Origin: Methylobacterium sp. DB0501
GTDB lineage: Bacteria > Pseudomonadota > Alphaproteobacteria > Rhizobiales > Beijerinckiaceae
Direction: 5' to 3'
Length of the DNA stretch: 64,000 nucleotides
NCBI RefSeq assembly: GCF_011043735.1
Contig: NZ_JAAKGV010000008.1
Location: 1-64,000, forward strand
Shown piece by piece: positions 57,066-64,000 of the stretch; the first letter of the stretch is position 1, and every line of letters begins with the position of its first letter. The position numbers and the translations under genes are program-made. Below the pieces are notes generated by a model. It was not told the DNA's origin, searched no databases, and saw only the letters and a list, made by a program, of their open reading frames with translations.

Positions 57066-57530
57066 TCATCCCTTCCGGCACGGGAAGGCGTCGCGCAGGG
57101 CCAGCAGGGCCAGGACGCCGGCATTCTCGCGCAGGGCCGGGGGATGGGCGCCGCCATAAGCCACGACCGCCCGGACGAGTTGCAGCCTGTTGCCGTCAGC
57201 GGGCAGGCAGGCGCCGAGGATCGGCGGCTGATTGGGGGAATCGGCGACCCCGGCGAGATCCTGCACCGCGGCCATGAACGCCCAGCAGCCGACGGTCTCG
57301 GGATCCTGACGGAACTCGACCTGATCGCCGCGCACCTTGGCGCCGCGCAGCAGGCTCTTGCACTGGGCTACCAGCACCGCGCCCTCCGCGGCGTATACCG
57401 GTCCGGGACCGAGCAGCAGAGCCCCGGTCACGCACGCGATGAGGGCGGCGGCCGGGGAGCGGGGCTCGGGAAGCCGCAGGCGCCTGCCGCGGGACGGCGC
57501 GAACTTCCAGAACCGGTTCAGGATCGACAT
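57066..57530 (-). CDS. Secreted Rap1a/Tai-like protein
   Basis: 154 residues. After a basic start and a membrane segment (AAALIACVTGALLLGPGPVY) comes a helical domain with AQCKSLLRG, ETVGCWAFMAAVQDL, ILGACLPADGNRLQLVRAVV and a final DAFPC. The spacing of four cysteines and the CLP turn match Rap1a/Tai-type immunity-like proteins, a large family most of whose members have no toxin partner. No toxin gene is adjacent. Confidence 0.68.
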   Translation of the reverse strand: MSILNRFWKFAPSRGRRLRLPEPRSPAAALIACVTGALLLGPGPVYAAEGAVLVAQCKSLLRGAKVRGDQVEFRQDPETVGCWAFMAAVQDLAGVADSPNQPPILGACLPADGNRLQLVRAVVAYGGAHPPALRENAGVLALLALRDAFPCRKG

Positions 57531-57666
57531 GCGGAGAACTCGACGCGGCAGGCCGCTTGCCTGCGGCCCACCCCATCCTAGCAAGCGCAGCCGCATGCCG
57601 CCGCGTCTCAGGTTCGGTCAATCACACCTTCGTTGCCGCAGGGCGGGTCGAGGGCCAAGACACCCG

Positions 57667-58350
57667 TCAGCGCGCCGGGTACACCACCCGGGCTAGGGTC
57701 GCCTCGACGCGCGGCGTCGACACGACGGCCGGGGCTGCCTTCTGGTACTGCGCCATCATCCGGCGGGCGGCATCGGCCGGCAAGGCGCCGATCGGCGCCG
57801 TCATGGCGAGCAGCTCCTTGCGGGTCTTGCTCGCGACGACACCCGGACGGTTCACGTCCTGGAAATCGCTCATCTTGTGCGTCTCGCTGCCGCTCTCGCC
57901 GTGGAAAACCCGCGGCCCCTCCGGCATGATCACGATGTCCCCGGGCCGCAGGGTCGGATCGCGCATTAGCGCGGTGCGGGCATCGAGGGATTTCAGCGGC
58001 GACACGGTCACGGCGAGGGGCTTGATCTCCTTCTCCACCTTCGCGTCGGCTTTCGGCAGTGCGACGTAGCGGGTCCGGCCGCGCAGAGCCTTGGCCTGCA
58101 CGGCCAAGCGGTTGCGCCGGCTCACGCGGCGGCGCATGGGCGCGTCGTAGGGCTGGACGGCGTAGGGCTGCGCCACCGGCGCCGGAGCGTAGGTCTGTTG
58201 CGGCGGCGAGAAGATCTGCCGGAGGAAGTCGAGGCCGTCGCCGTCCGCCGCCCGCGCCCCGGCCCCCGAGGCGATCAGCAGGCAACCCGAGGTGACCGTC
58301 AGGACGATGGCGCGCAGCCGCGCAGCAGGCAGGGTCTGGTGCAGCGGCAT
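57667..58350 (-). CDS. Secreted hypothetical protein
   Basis: 227 residues. Signal peptide (TSGCLLIASGAGARA), a Pro/Gln/Tyr-rich linker, a basic patch and a C-terminal domain with DARTALMRDPTLRPGDIVIM, GPRVFHGESGSETHKMSDFQ and KTRKELLAMTAPIGALPADA. The PGDIV segment resembles periplasmic export or cell-wall-binding modules, but I recognise no family. Single gene. Confidence 0.7.
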   Translation of the reverse strand: MPLHQTLPAARLRAIVLTVTSGCLLIASGAGARAADGDGLDFLRQIFSPPQQTYAPAPVAQPYAVQPYDAPMRRRVSRRNRLAVQAKALRGRTRYVALPKADAKVEKEIKPLAVTVSPLKSLDARTALMRDPTLRPGDIVIMPEGPRVFHGESGSETHKMSDFQDVNRPGVVASKTRKELLAMTAPIGALPADAARRMMAQYQKAAPAVVSTPRVEATLARVVYPAR

Positions 58351-58649
58351 GAAGCCTCTCCAGTGAAGTGCGACGGTGACGTGTAGGAAAGCTGTACTGG
58401 TACTCGGCGGATTAACCTCGACGGGAGCCTGCCAGTTCCGGGCTTCGCGCCAAAGGTGAATAATTTATGACCGCGTCGGCCCCGCCCTCTCCGATCGGAG
58501 GAGCCGCGACGGCGTGAGCCGTGGGACGATGCTCCGGACCCCGCCCGCTCGGCCGCTCCTCTCGCCCCGCCGTCTCCGTTGCACCGGCTTGAACACGGGG
58601 TCCAGCCCGGTAGATTGCGCAGCAGGGCACCGGTTGACGTAGGCCGACG

Positions 58650-59522
58650 ATGATCCTGCCGTGGAAGCGCGAAGCGATCCGGACGCTCGCCGCCTGCGCG
58701 CTGGCGTTCGGGCCGATCGTGCCGGGGCCGGCCTCGGCGCAGGCGCCGCCGCACGGCCCGCAGCCCGACAAGCGCGTGCCGATGGAGCCGACGGCCTGGC
58801 CATTCACGGCGATCGGGCGGGTCAATGTCGTGCAGGGGCCGGCCCATCGCAGCCACTGCACCGGCACCCTGGTCGGGCCGCGCCATGTGCTGACCGCCGC
58901 CCATTGCCTGTTCGACGCGCGCCTCGACACCTGGGTCAAGCCGCACCAGATCCACTTCGTCGCCGGCCAGGCCCGTGATCTGAACACCGGCACTGCCGAG
59001 GTGGAGGCGTTCCGCCTCGCTCCCGGCATCGACCTGCGGTCGGCCGCACGGCCGGGCCGGGACCGCATCGCGCCCGAGATGATCGGGCGGGACTGGGTGG
59101 TCCTCACCTTGCGCCAGCCGATGGCGTTGAAGCCCGTGCCGTGGCTCGTCCTGCCGAATGCCGACCTGCCGGGGGGCCGCCCAGGTGCCGCGGTGGCGCT
59201 CGCCGGCTACGCGGCCGACCGGCCCTACCTGCCGGTGATCCACCGCGGCTGCGCCGCCCGCATCGACGCCCCGGCGGCTGGGATGCTCAGCGACTTGTGC
59301 GAGTCGATGTCGGGGGAATCCGGCGCGCCCGTGCTAGTGCTCGATGCCGATGGCGGTGCCGCGCTGGTCGGGATCCACACCGCGGTGACGCAGGGCGTGC
59401 GGGTGGGCAATGCCTACCGGTCGGCGAGCGGCGTCGGGGTCGCCGCCTCCAGCTTCGCGGGCGCGCTCGACGAGATGACCGGGCCGGAGACGATGAAGTC
59501 GGGGGCGGTCAGGCCGAGGTGA
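58650..59522 (+). CDS. Secreted trypsin-like serine protease
   Basis: 290 residues with a signal peptide (cleavage near ASAQA). Chymotrypsin fold: CTGTLVGPRHVLTAAHC (His85), Asp in GRDWVVLTL, Ser in SMSGESGAPVLVLD. Complete triad. Similar to glutamyl-endopeptidase-like bacterial S1 proteases. Its 3' end overlaps rsmD by 14 nt, convergently. Confidence 0.9.
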   Translation: MILPWKREAIRTLAACALAFGPIVPGPASAQAPPHGPQPDKRVPMEPTAWPFTAIGRVNVVQGPAHRSHCTGTLVGPRHVLTAAHCLFDARLDTWVKPHQIHFVAGQARDLNTGTAEVEAFRLAPGIDLRSAARPGRDRIAPEMIGRDWVVLTLRQPMALKPVPWLVLPNADLPGGRPGAAVALAGYAADRPYLPVIHRGCAARIDAPAAGMLSDLCESMSGESGAPVLVLDADGGAALVGIHTAVTQGVRVGNAYRSASGVGVAASSFAGALDEMTGPETMKSGAVRPR

Positions 59523-60069
59523 AGCGCCAGAACGCCACCTGGGTGTCGCCGTAGGTCCGGCGTTCGAGCTCGGTGAAGCCGTCCGGCGCGTCGAGGACGG
59601 CGGAGGCCGCCTCCTCCACCACCGCGAGGGCGCCGTCCTCGAGCCAGCCGCCCTCCCCGGCCGCCATCAGCGCCTTCGGCGCCAGGTCGCGGCCATAGGG
59701 CGGATCGCAGAAGACGAGGCCGAACGGATCGCCGGGCGGCGCGGCGCCGAGGCGCGTGGCGTCGCGGCGAAACAGCCGTGTCACGCCGCCGAGCCCGAGG
59801 GTGTCGAGGTTGGTCCGGATCACCCCGCGCGCCTCCGCCCCCTCGTCGACGAGAAGCGCGAAGGCGGCGCCGCGGGACAGGGCCTCGCAGGCAAGTGCCC
59901 CGGTGCCGGCGAACAGGTCGAGGACGCGGGCACCCTCGACCGGGTCGTCATAGGCGTGGGTGAGGACGTTGAACATCGCCTCGCGCAGCCGGTCCGAGGT
60001 CGGCCGGATCGCGTCGCTGCGCGGTCCGGCGAGATTGCGACCGCGCAAGGCACCGCCGACGATCCGCAT
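59509..60069 (-). CDS. rsmD: 16S rRNA (guanine966-N2)-methyltransferase RsmD
   Basis: 186 residues. RIVGGALRGR, RPTSDRLREAMFNVL, VLDLFAGTGALACEALSRGA (SAM site) and FCDPPYGRD (catalytic). Follows the pseudouridine synthase gene by 9 nt, the usual rlu-rsmD operon. Confidence 0.95.
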   Translation of the reverse strand: MRIVGGALRGRNLAGPRSDAIRPTSDRLREAMFNVLTHAYDDPVEGARVLDLFAGTGALACEALSRGAAFALLVDEGAEARGVIRTNLDTLGLGGVTRLFRRDATRLGAAPPGDPFGLVFCDPPYGRDLAPKALMAAGEGGWLEDGALAVVEEAASAVLDAPDGFTELERRTYGDTQVAFWRFTSA

Positions 60070-60078
60070 CGGTCAGGC

Positions 60079-62070
60079 TCAGCCGCGCGGCCGGCCGCCG
60101 CCGGGACGACCACCCGGACGCCCGCCCGGCTTCGCGCCGCCGGCCCCGCCGGAGCGGAAGCCGCCGCCCGGCTTGCCGAAGGACTTCGCCCCGGGTCTGC
60201 CGCCGCCGCCCGGACGACCCTCGCCCTTGCCGGCGAAGGATCCGCCGCCGGGCTTGCCGAAGGACTTACCCCCCGGCTTTCCGCCGAACGACTTTCCGCC
60301 GAACGACTTGCCCTCGAACGACTTGCCGCCGCCCGGCTTGGCCCCGAACGAGCGGCCCTCACCACCCCGGCCGCCGGGCCCGCGGCCCTCGCCACCCTTG
60401 CCGCCGAACGAGCGGCCGTCGCCGCCCTTGCCGCCGAAGGGGCGGCCGTCGCCGCCCTTGCCGCCGAAGCCGCGGCCTTCGCCGCGGCCGCCGGGGCCAC
60501 GGCCCTCGCTACCGAAGGAGCGGCCCTCACCGCGCTTGTCGAAGGCGCGGCTTTCACCGCCGCCGGCCCCGAAGGACCGGCCGCCGCCGGAGCGGCCTTC
60601 GAACGAGCGGCCGGCGCCGCCCTCGGGGCGTCCGCCGGACCGGCCGAAGCCGCGGCCGCGCCCACCGTCGTCGCCGAGGCCGGCTTTGGCCCCGCTGAAA
60701 TTGCCGCCACCGCGCGGGCCGCGCTGCGGGGCATCGCCGTCCCGGTCACGCCGCATCGGGCGGTCGTCGCCGCGGGGAGCGCGATCCGGAGCGCCGTCAG
60801 CGTCGCGGAACTTGGTGCGCCGGTGCGGCGCCGCCTCCTCCTGCGGCTGGGGCACCAGGCGCTCGACCAGCACCCGGCGGTCGCCGCTGGCGATGGCGCC
60901 GACGCGCTTGCGCGGCGCGTCCGCCATGGCGGCGCGGATCTCCTGCGGGCTGTCGCCGCGGCGATGCACCCGGCCGCGATTCGGCAGGTCGCCCGCCGCC
61001 TCGGCTTCGGAGTCGCGCCAGGCCGTGCGCGGCGGGGGCAGCGGGCCGCGGCGGGCCGCCGGTGCACCGGGCGGCTTGCCGAATTGCGGCCGGGCCGGGT
61101 CGCGCCCGCGGGGGGCGTTCTGCAGACCGGCTTCCTGCGCTGCCTTGCGGGCGGCGGCCTTCGGCGAGCCGAACGCCGCGATCGGCTCGCGGACCGGGCT
61201 GATGAAATCGACGCCGGCCTGCTCGGCGAGGCTGTGGCCGAGCTGGTCCTTCAGCACCCGGGTGCGGATTTCCTCCACCAGCCCGACCTCGAGGTCGCCG
61301 AGCTGGAACGGCCCGAAGGACAGCCGGATCAGCCGGTTCACCGACAGACCGAGATGCTCGAGGATGCGCTTGACCTCGCGGTTCTTGCCCTCGCGCAGGC
61401 CGAGCGTCAGCCAGACGTTGTCGCCCTGCGCCCGGTCGATCGTCGCCTCGATGGGGCCGTACTCCATCCCGTCGATGGTCACGCCCTTGCGAAGCCCGTC
61501 GAGCATCGCCTGATCGACGTCGCCGAAGGCGCGCACGCGGTAGCGGCGCAGCCAGCCGGTTTCCGGATGGGCGATGACCTTGGCGAGCCCGCCATCGTTG
61601 GTGAGGAGCAGCAGCCCCTCGGTGTTGATGTCGAGGCGGCCGACCGCCACCACGCGGGGCAGGTCCTCGGGCAGCACGTCGAACACCGTCTGGCGCCCTT
61701 CCGGGTCGCGGGCGGTAGTGACGACGCCGCGGGGCTTGTGGAACAGCCACAGGCGGGTGCGCTCGCGGGTCGGCAGCGGCTCGCCGTCGATCGTGATGCG
61801 GTCGTCGGGGGTCACGTTCATCGCCGGCGAGTCGAGGCGCTGGCCGTTCAGGGTCACCCGGCCCTCCAGGATCATCGCCTCGGCGTCGCGCCGCGAGGCG
61901 ATGCCCGCCCGGGCGATCGCCTTGGCGATGCGCTCCGGCTCCGCCTCGGCCGGCTTGGCGGCCGCGCCGCGTTTGGCCGGAGCCTGCTTCTCGGGGGAGC
62001 CCGCGGATGCCTCGTCCCGTCCGTGACGCTGCTGCGGCGCCCCGGTCTCGTCGTCGTTGATGTCGTTCAT
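60079..62070 (-). CDS. RluB/RsuA-family pseudouridine synthase with Gly/Arg-rich tail
   Basis: 663 residues. S4 domain (about 46-95: RIAKAIARAGIASRRDAEAM), synthase domain (105-275) with catalytic Asp147 in VGRLDINTEGLLLLTNDG and LREGKNREVKRILEHLGL, typical of RluB (23S U2605). A basic linker follows, then about 210 residues of repeats such as GRSFGGKGG, GGKSFGG and GRPGG, an RGG-like disordered RNA-binding tail. Normal RluB is 250-300 residues; the extension is common in alphaproteobacteria but long here. Operon with rsmD; divergent from tadA. Confidence 0.92.
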   Translation of the reverse strand: MNDINDDETGAPQQRHGRDEASAGSPEKQAPAKRGAAAKPAEAEPERIAKAIARAGIASRRDAEAMILEGRVTLNGQRLDSPAMNVTPDDRITIDGEPLPTRERTRLWLFHKPRGVVTTARDPEGRQTVFDVLPEDLPRVVAVGRLDINTEGLLLLTNDGGLAKVIAHPETGWLRRYRVRAFGDVDQAMLDGLRKGVTIDGMEYGPIEATIDRAQGDNVWLTLGLREGKNREVKRILEHLGLSVNRLIRLSFGPFQLGDLEVGLVEEIRTRVLKDQLGHSLAEQAGVDFISPVREPIAAFGSPKAAARKAAQEAGLQNAPRGRDPARPQFGKPPGAPAARRGPLPPPRTAWRDSEAEAAGDLPNRGRVHRRGDSPQEIRAAMADAPRKRVGAIASGDRRVLVERLVPQPQEEAAPHRRTKFRDADGAPDRAPRGDDRPMRRDRDGDAPQRGPRGGGNFSGAKAGLGDDGGRGRGFGRSGGRPEGGAGRSFEGRSGGGRSFGAGGGESRAFDKRGEGRSFGSEGRGPGGRGEGRGFGGKGGDGRPFGGKGGDGRSFGGKGGEGRGPGGRGGEGRSFGAKPGGGKSFEGKSFGGKSFGGKPGGKSFGKPGGGSFAGKGEGRPGGGGRPGAKSFGKPGGGFRSGGAGGAKPGGRPGGRPGGGRPRG

Positions 62071-62114
62071 GCGCGCCTGATACCAGACGGGGTGTGGCGA
62101 AGCGAGTGGAACCG

Positions 62115-62621
62115 ATGCGCGATTTTGCAAGGGGGGGGCTGTCGGCAAGCGGGGCCGTTTCGCCGACCGGGGCCTCGCACCCGGATCCGCTCGGCCTCGC
62201 CTTCGACGCCGCGCGCGAGGCGGCGTCCCGCGGCGAGGTGCCGGTGGGCGCCGTGGTGGTGCGGGACGGCGCCGTGCTGTCGGTCGCCGGCAACCGCCCC
62301 CGGGCCGACCGCGACCCGACGGCGCATGCCGAGATCCTGGCGATCCGCGCCGCCTGCGCGGCCATCGGCGACGAGCGCCTGACCGGCTGCGATCTCTACG
62401 TCACCCTGGAGCCCTGCGCGATGTGCGCCGGCGCGATCAGCTTCGCGCGCATCCGCCGGCTCTACTTCTCGGCCGCCGATCCGAAGGGCGGCGCCGTCGA
62501 GCACGGGCCGCGCTTCTTCAACCAGCCGACCTGCCACCACGCCCCCGATGTCTACGGGGGGTTGCGCGAGAGCGAGGCGGCCCTCCTGCTGCGCGGCTTC
62601 TTTCGCGATCGTCGCGACTGA
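62115..62621 (+). CDS. tadA: tRNA-specific adenosine deaminase TadA
   Basis: 168 residues. Zinc site His71-A-Glu73 and Pro-Cys101-A-M-Cys104 (EPCAMC), plus GEVPVGAVVVRDG and DPTAHAEILAIRAA. Deaminates A34 to inosine in tRNA-Arg(ACG). The first ~25 residues exceed the family and include an eight-G run (62131-62138); a downstream start is possible, so the N-terminus is uncertain. Confidence 0.9.
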   Translation: MRDFARGGLSASGAVSPTGASHPDPLGLAFDAAREAASRGEVPVGAVVVRDGAVLSVAGNRPRADRDPTAHAEILAIRAACAAIGDERLTGCDLYVTLEPCAMCAGAISFARIRRLYFSAADPKGGAVEHGPRFFNQPTCHHAPDVYGGLRESEAALLLRGFFRDRRD

Positions 62622-62650
62622 TCGCCCTGGAATTCAGCCTTCTCACATCA

Positions 62651-62668
62651 ATATAGCAGTGGCTATAT
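62651..62668. promoter_or_regulatory. MntR-like operator upstream of the Nramp gene
   Basis: ATATAGCAGTGGCTATAT, a 7-bp inverted repeat with a 4-bp centre. The ATAGC-N4-GCTAT core equals the core of the enterobacterial MntR box. It lies about 100 nt before the transporter start, in an AT-rich spot of GC-rich DNA, the position expected for manganese-dependent repression. Confidence 0.6.
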
Positions 62669-62764
62669 GACGACAGCCCGGATCGGCCGGGGGCGACGGA
62701 GCATGGGCGGATGCGGGACGGGTGGGCGGGAGGCGCCGGTGCGGCGGAGCCGAGCCTCGGAGCG

Positions 62765-64000
62765 ATGAACGCGAGCGTGCCGGTGCGCGCCACCGGCTCT
62801 TGGCCGCGGCGGCTGCTTGCCTTCCTGGGGCCGGGCTACATGGTCTCGGTCGGCTACATGGACCCGGGCAACTGGGCCACCGACATCGCCGGGGGCGCGC
62901 AGTTCGGCTACACCCTGCTCGCCGTCATCCTGCTCTCGAACCTGATGGCGGTGGTGCTCCAGGCGCTGGCCGCGCGGCTCGGCATCGCCACCGGCCGCGA
63001 CCTGGCGCAAGCCTGCCGCGACGCCTATCCGCGCCCGGTCGGGATCGTGCTCTGGCTCGCCTGCGAGGCGGCGATCATCGCCTGCGACCTCGCCGAGGTG
63101 ATCGGCACCGCCATCGCCCTGAAGCTCCTGTTCGGGCTGCCGCTCGTCGTCGGCGCCGTGCTGACCGGGCTCGACGTGCTGCTGATCCTGCTGCTGATGC
63201 GCCGCGGCTTCCGGGCGCTCGAAGCCTTCGTGATCGCGCTCCTCACCATCATCTTCGCCTGTTTCGCGATTCAGATCGTCATGGCGGCGCCGCCGATCCG
63301 CGAGGTGCTCGGCGGCTTCGTGCCCTCGACCCAGATCGTCACCAACCCGGCCGCGCTCTACCTCGCCATCGGCATCATCGGCGCCACGGTGATGCCGCAC
63401 AATCTCTACCTGCATTCCTCGATCGTGCAGACCCGGGCCTATCCGCGCGACGAGGCCGGCAAGCGGAGCGCAGTGCGCTTCGCGGTCGCCGATTCGACCA
63501 TCGCACTCACGCTGGCGCTCTTCGTCAACGCGGCGATCCTCATCATGGCAGCCAAGGTCTTCCACGGCGGCGGCCATACCGGCGTGCAGGAGATCGAGGA
63601 GGCGCATGCCCTGCTCTCGCCGCTGCTCGGCATCGGCCTCGCCTCGACCCTGTTCGCGCTGGCGCTCCTGGCCTCGGGCCTCAATTCCACGGTCACCGCG
63701 ACGCTGGCCGGCCAGATCGTGATGGAAGGCTTCCTGCGCCTGCGCCTGCCGGACTGGGCGCGACGCCTTCTCACCCGGGGCATCGCCATCGTGCCGGTGG
63801 TGATCGTCACCGGGCTCTACGGCGACGCGGGGACGGCGCGGCTCCTGGTGCTGAGCCAGGTCGTCCTGTCGATGCAGCTGCCCTTCGCGGTCATCCCCCT
63901 CGTCAGCTTCGTCTCGGACAGGCGCAAGATGGGCGTCTTCGTCATCCCGGCCTGGCTCACGGTGCTGTCCTGGAGCATCGCCGCGGTGATCGTGGGCCTG
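62765..64000 (+). CDS. mntH: Nramp-family divalent metal transporter, partial (runs off right edge)
   Basis: 412 codons visible. Proton-coupled Mn2+/Fe2+ importer. Helix 1 has the metal motif [10 protein letters not shown] and helix 6 the motif [15 protein letters not shown]; both are intact, including the Met that selects for transition metals. Nine to eleven helices are visible and the C-terminus is outside the window. ATG 62765 gives a normal N-terminus; ATG 62711 in the same frame has a better-spaced GGAG and is an alternative. Probably regulated through the MntR-like site upstream. Confidence 0.93.
   Translation, partial: MNASVPVRATGSWPRRLLAFLGPGYMVSVGYMDPGNWATDIAGGAQFGYTLLAVILLSNLMAVVLQALAARLGIATGRDLAQACRDAYPRPVGIVLWLACEAAIIACDLAEVIGTAIALKLLFGLPLVVGAVLTGLDVLLILLLMRRGFRALEAFVIALLTIIFACFAIQIVMAAPPIREVLGGFVPSTQIVTNPAALYLAIGIIGATVMPHNLYLHSSIVQTRAYPRDEAGKRSAVRFAVADSTIALTLALFVNAAILIMAAKVFHGGGHTGVQEIEEAHALLSPLLGIGLASTLFALALLASGLNSTVTATLAGQIVMEGFLRLRLPDWARRLLTRGIAIVPVVIVTGLYGDAGTARLLVLSQVVLSMQLPFAVIPLVSFVSDRRKMGVFVIPAWLTVLSWSIAAVIVGL

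Overview
The window is about 70% G+C chromosomal DNA from an alphaproteobacterium, almost certainly a Methylobacterium or close relative. The evidence is a complete lanthanide-type methanol dehydrogenase set (xoxF-xoxG-xoxJ) near a PQQ biosynthesis cluster (two pqqA copies, then pqqB, C, D, E), TonB-ExbB-ExbD, an orphan flaF and many small genus-type proteins. pqqC and pqqD are separate, overlapping genes here, not the single fused gene known from M. extorquens. This argues against that species; finer placement is inference.

Layout. 1-1.1 kb: an IS4-family transposase runs off the left edge next to the stump of a GNAT acetyltransferase gene. 1.1-12.9 kb: housekeeping (DUF1328 protein; ccmC-ccmD-ccmG; dapF-mtaB; an RluA-type synthase divergent from ftsY; a LysR regulator divergent from an oxidoreductase; an OmpR-type two-component pair). 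13-17.8 kb: the pqq operon, ending in two overlapping genes for secreted proteins of unknown function. 17.9-20.2 kb: an orphan gene in locally AT-rich DNA, a secreted cyclase-family protein and a frameshifted Uma2 relic. 20.2-30.2 kb: the quinoprotein block on the minus strand (SoxYZ-like carrier and VOC protein; CxxxCW protein, xoxJ, xoxG, xoxF; zinc metallohydrolase coupled to a TrmO-like gene), interrupted by folP-folB-folK and an unusual SDR. 30-48 kb: mixed metabolism and maintenance (asparaginase, hydrolase, tRNA-Thr, phosphatase, yciB, a Nth-like glycosylase, trpS, clpB, argB, HAD proteins, a zincin, an O-antigen-ligase-like protein). 48-54 kb: a WD40 protein, an orphan receiver protein and the exbB-exbD-tonB group. 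54-64 kb: small secreted proteins, flaF, a trypsin-like protease, rsmD, an RluB-type synthase with a long glycine/arginine-rich tail, tadA, and an Nramp metal transporter running off the right edge behind an MntR-like operator.

How the genes fit together. The pqq genes make the cofactor, XoxF uses it with a lanthanide in the periplasm, XoxG takes the electrons, and XoxJ is the usual partner. The SoxYZ-like carrier, the CxxxCW rhodanese-like protein and the metallohydrolase are families repeatedly seen beside quinoprotein dehydrogenases, but their chemistry is not established. Together with the two unknown proteins after pqqE they are the best candidate here for an undescribed periplasmic system. 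Other notable signals are a 13-bp direct repeat around the pqqA promoter, two copies of a dispersed palindromic repeat, an 18-bp perfect inverted repeat ahead of exbB, 15-bp coding tandem repeats in two genes, and an SDR that lacks the catalytic Tyr and Lys.
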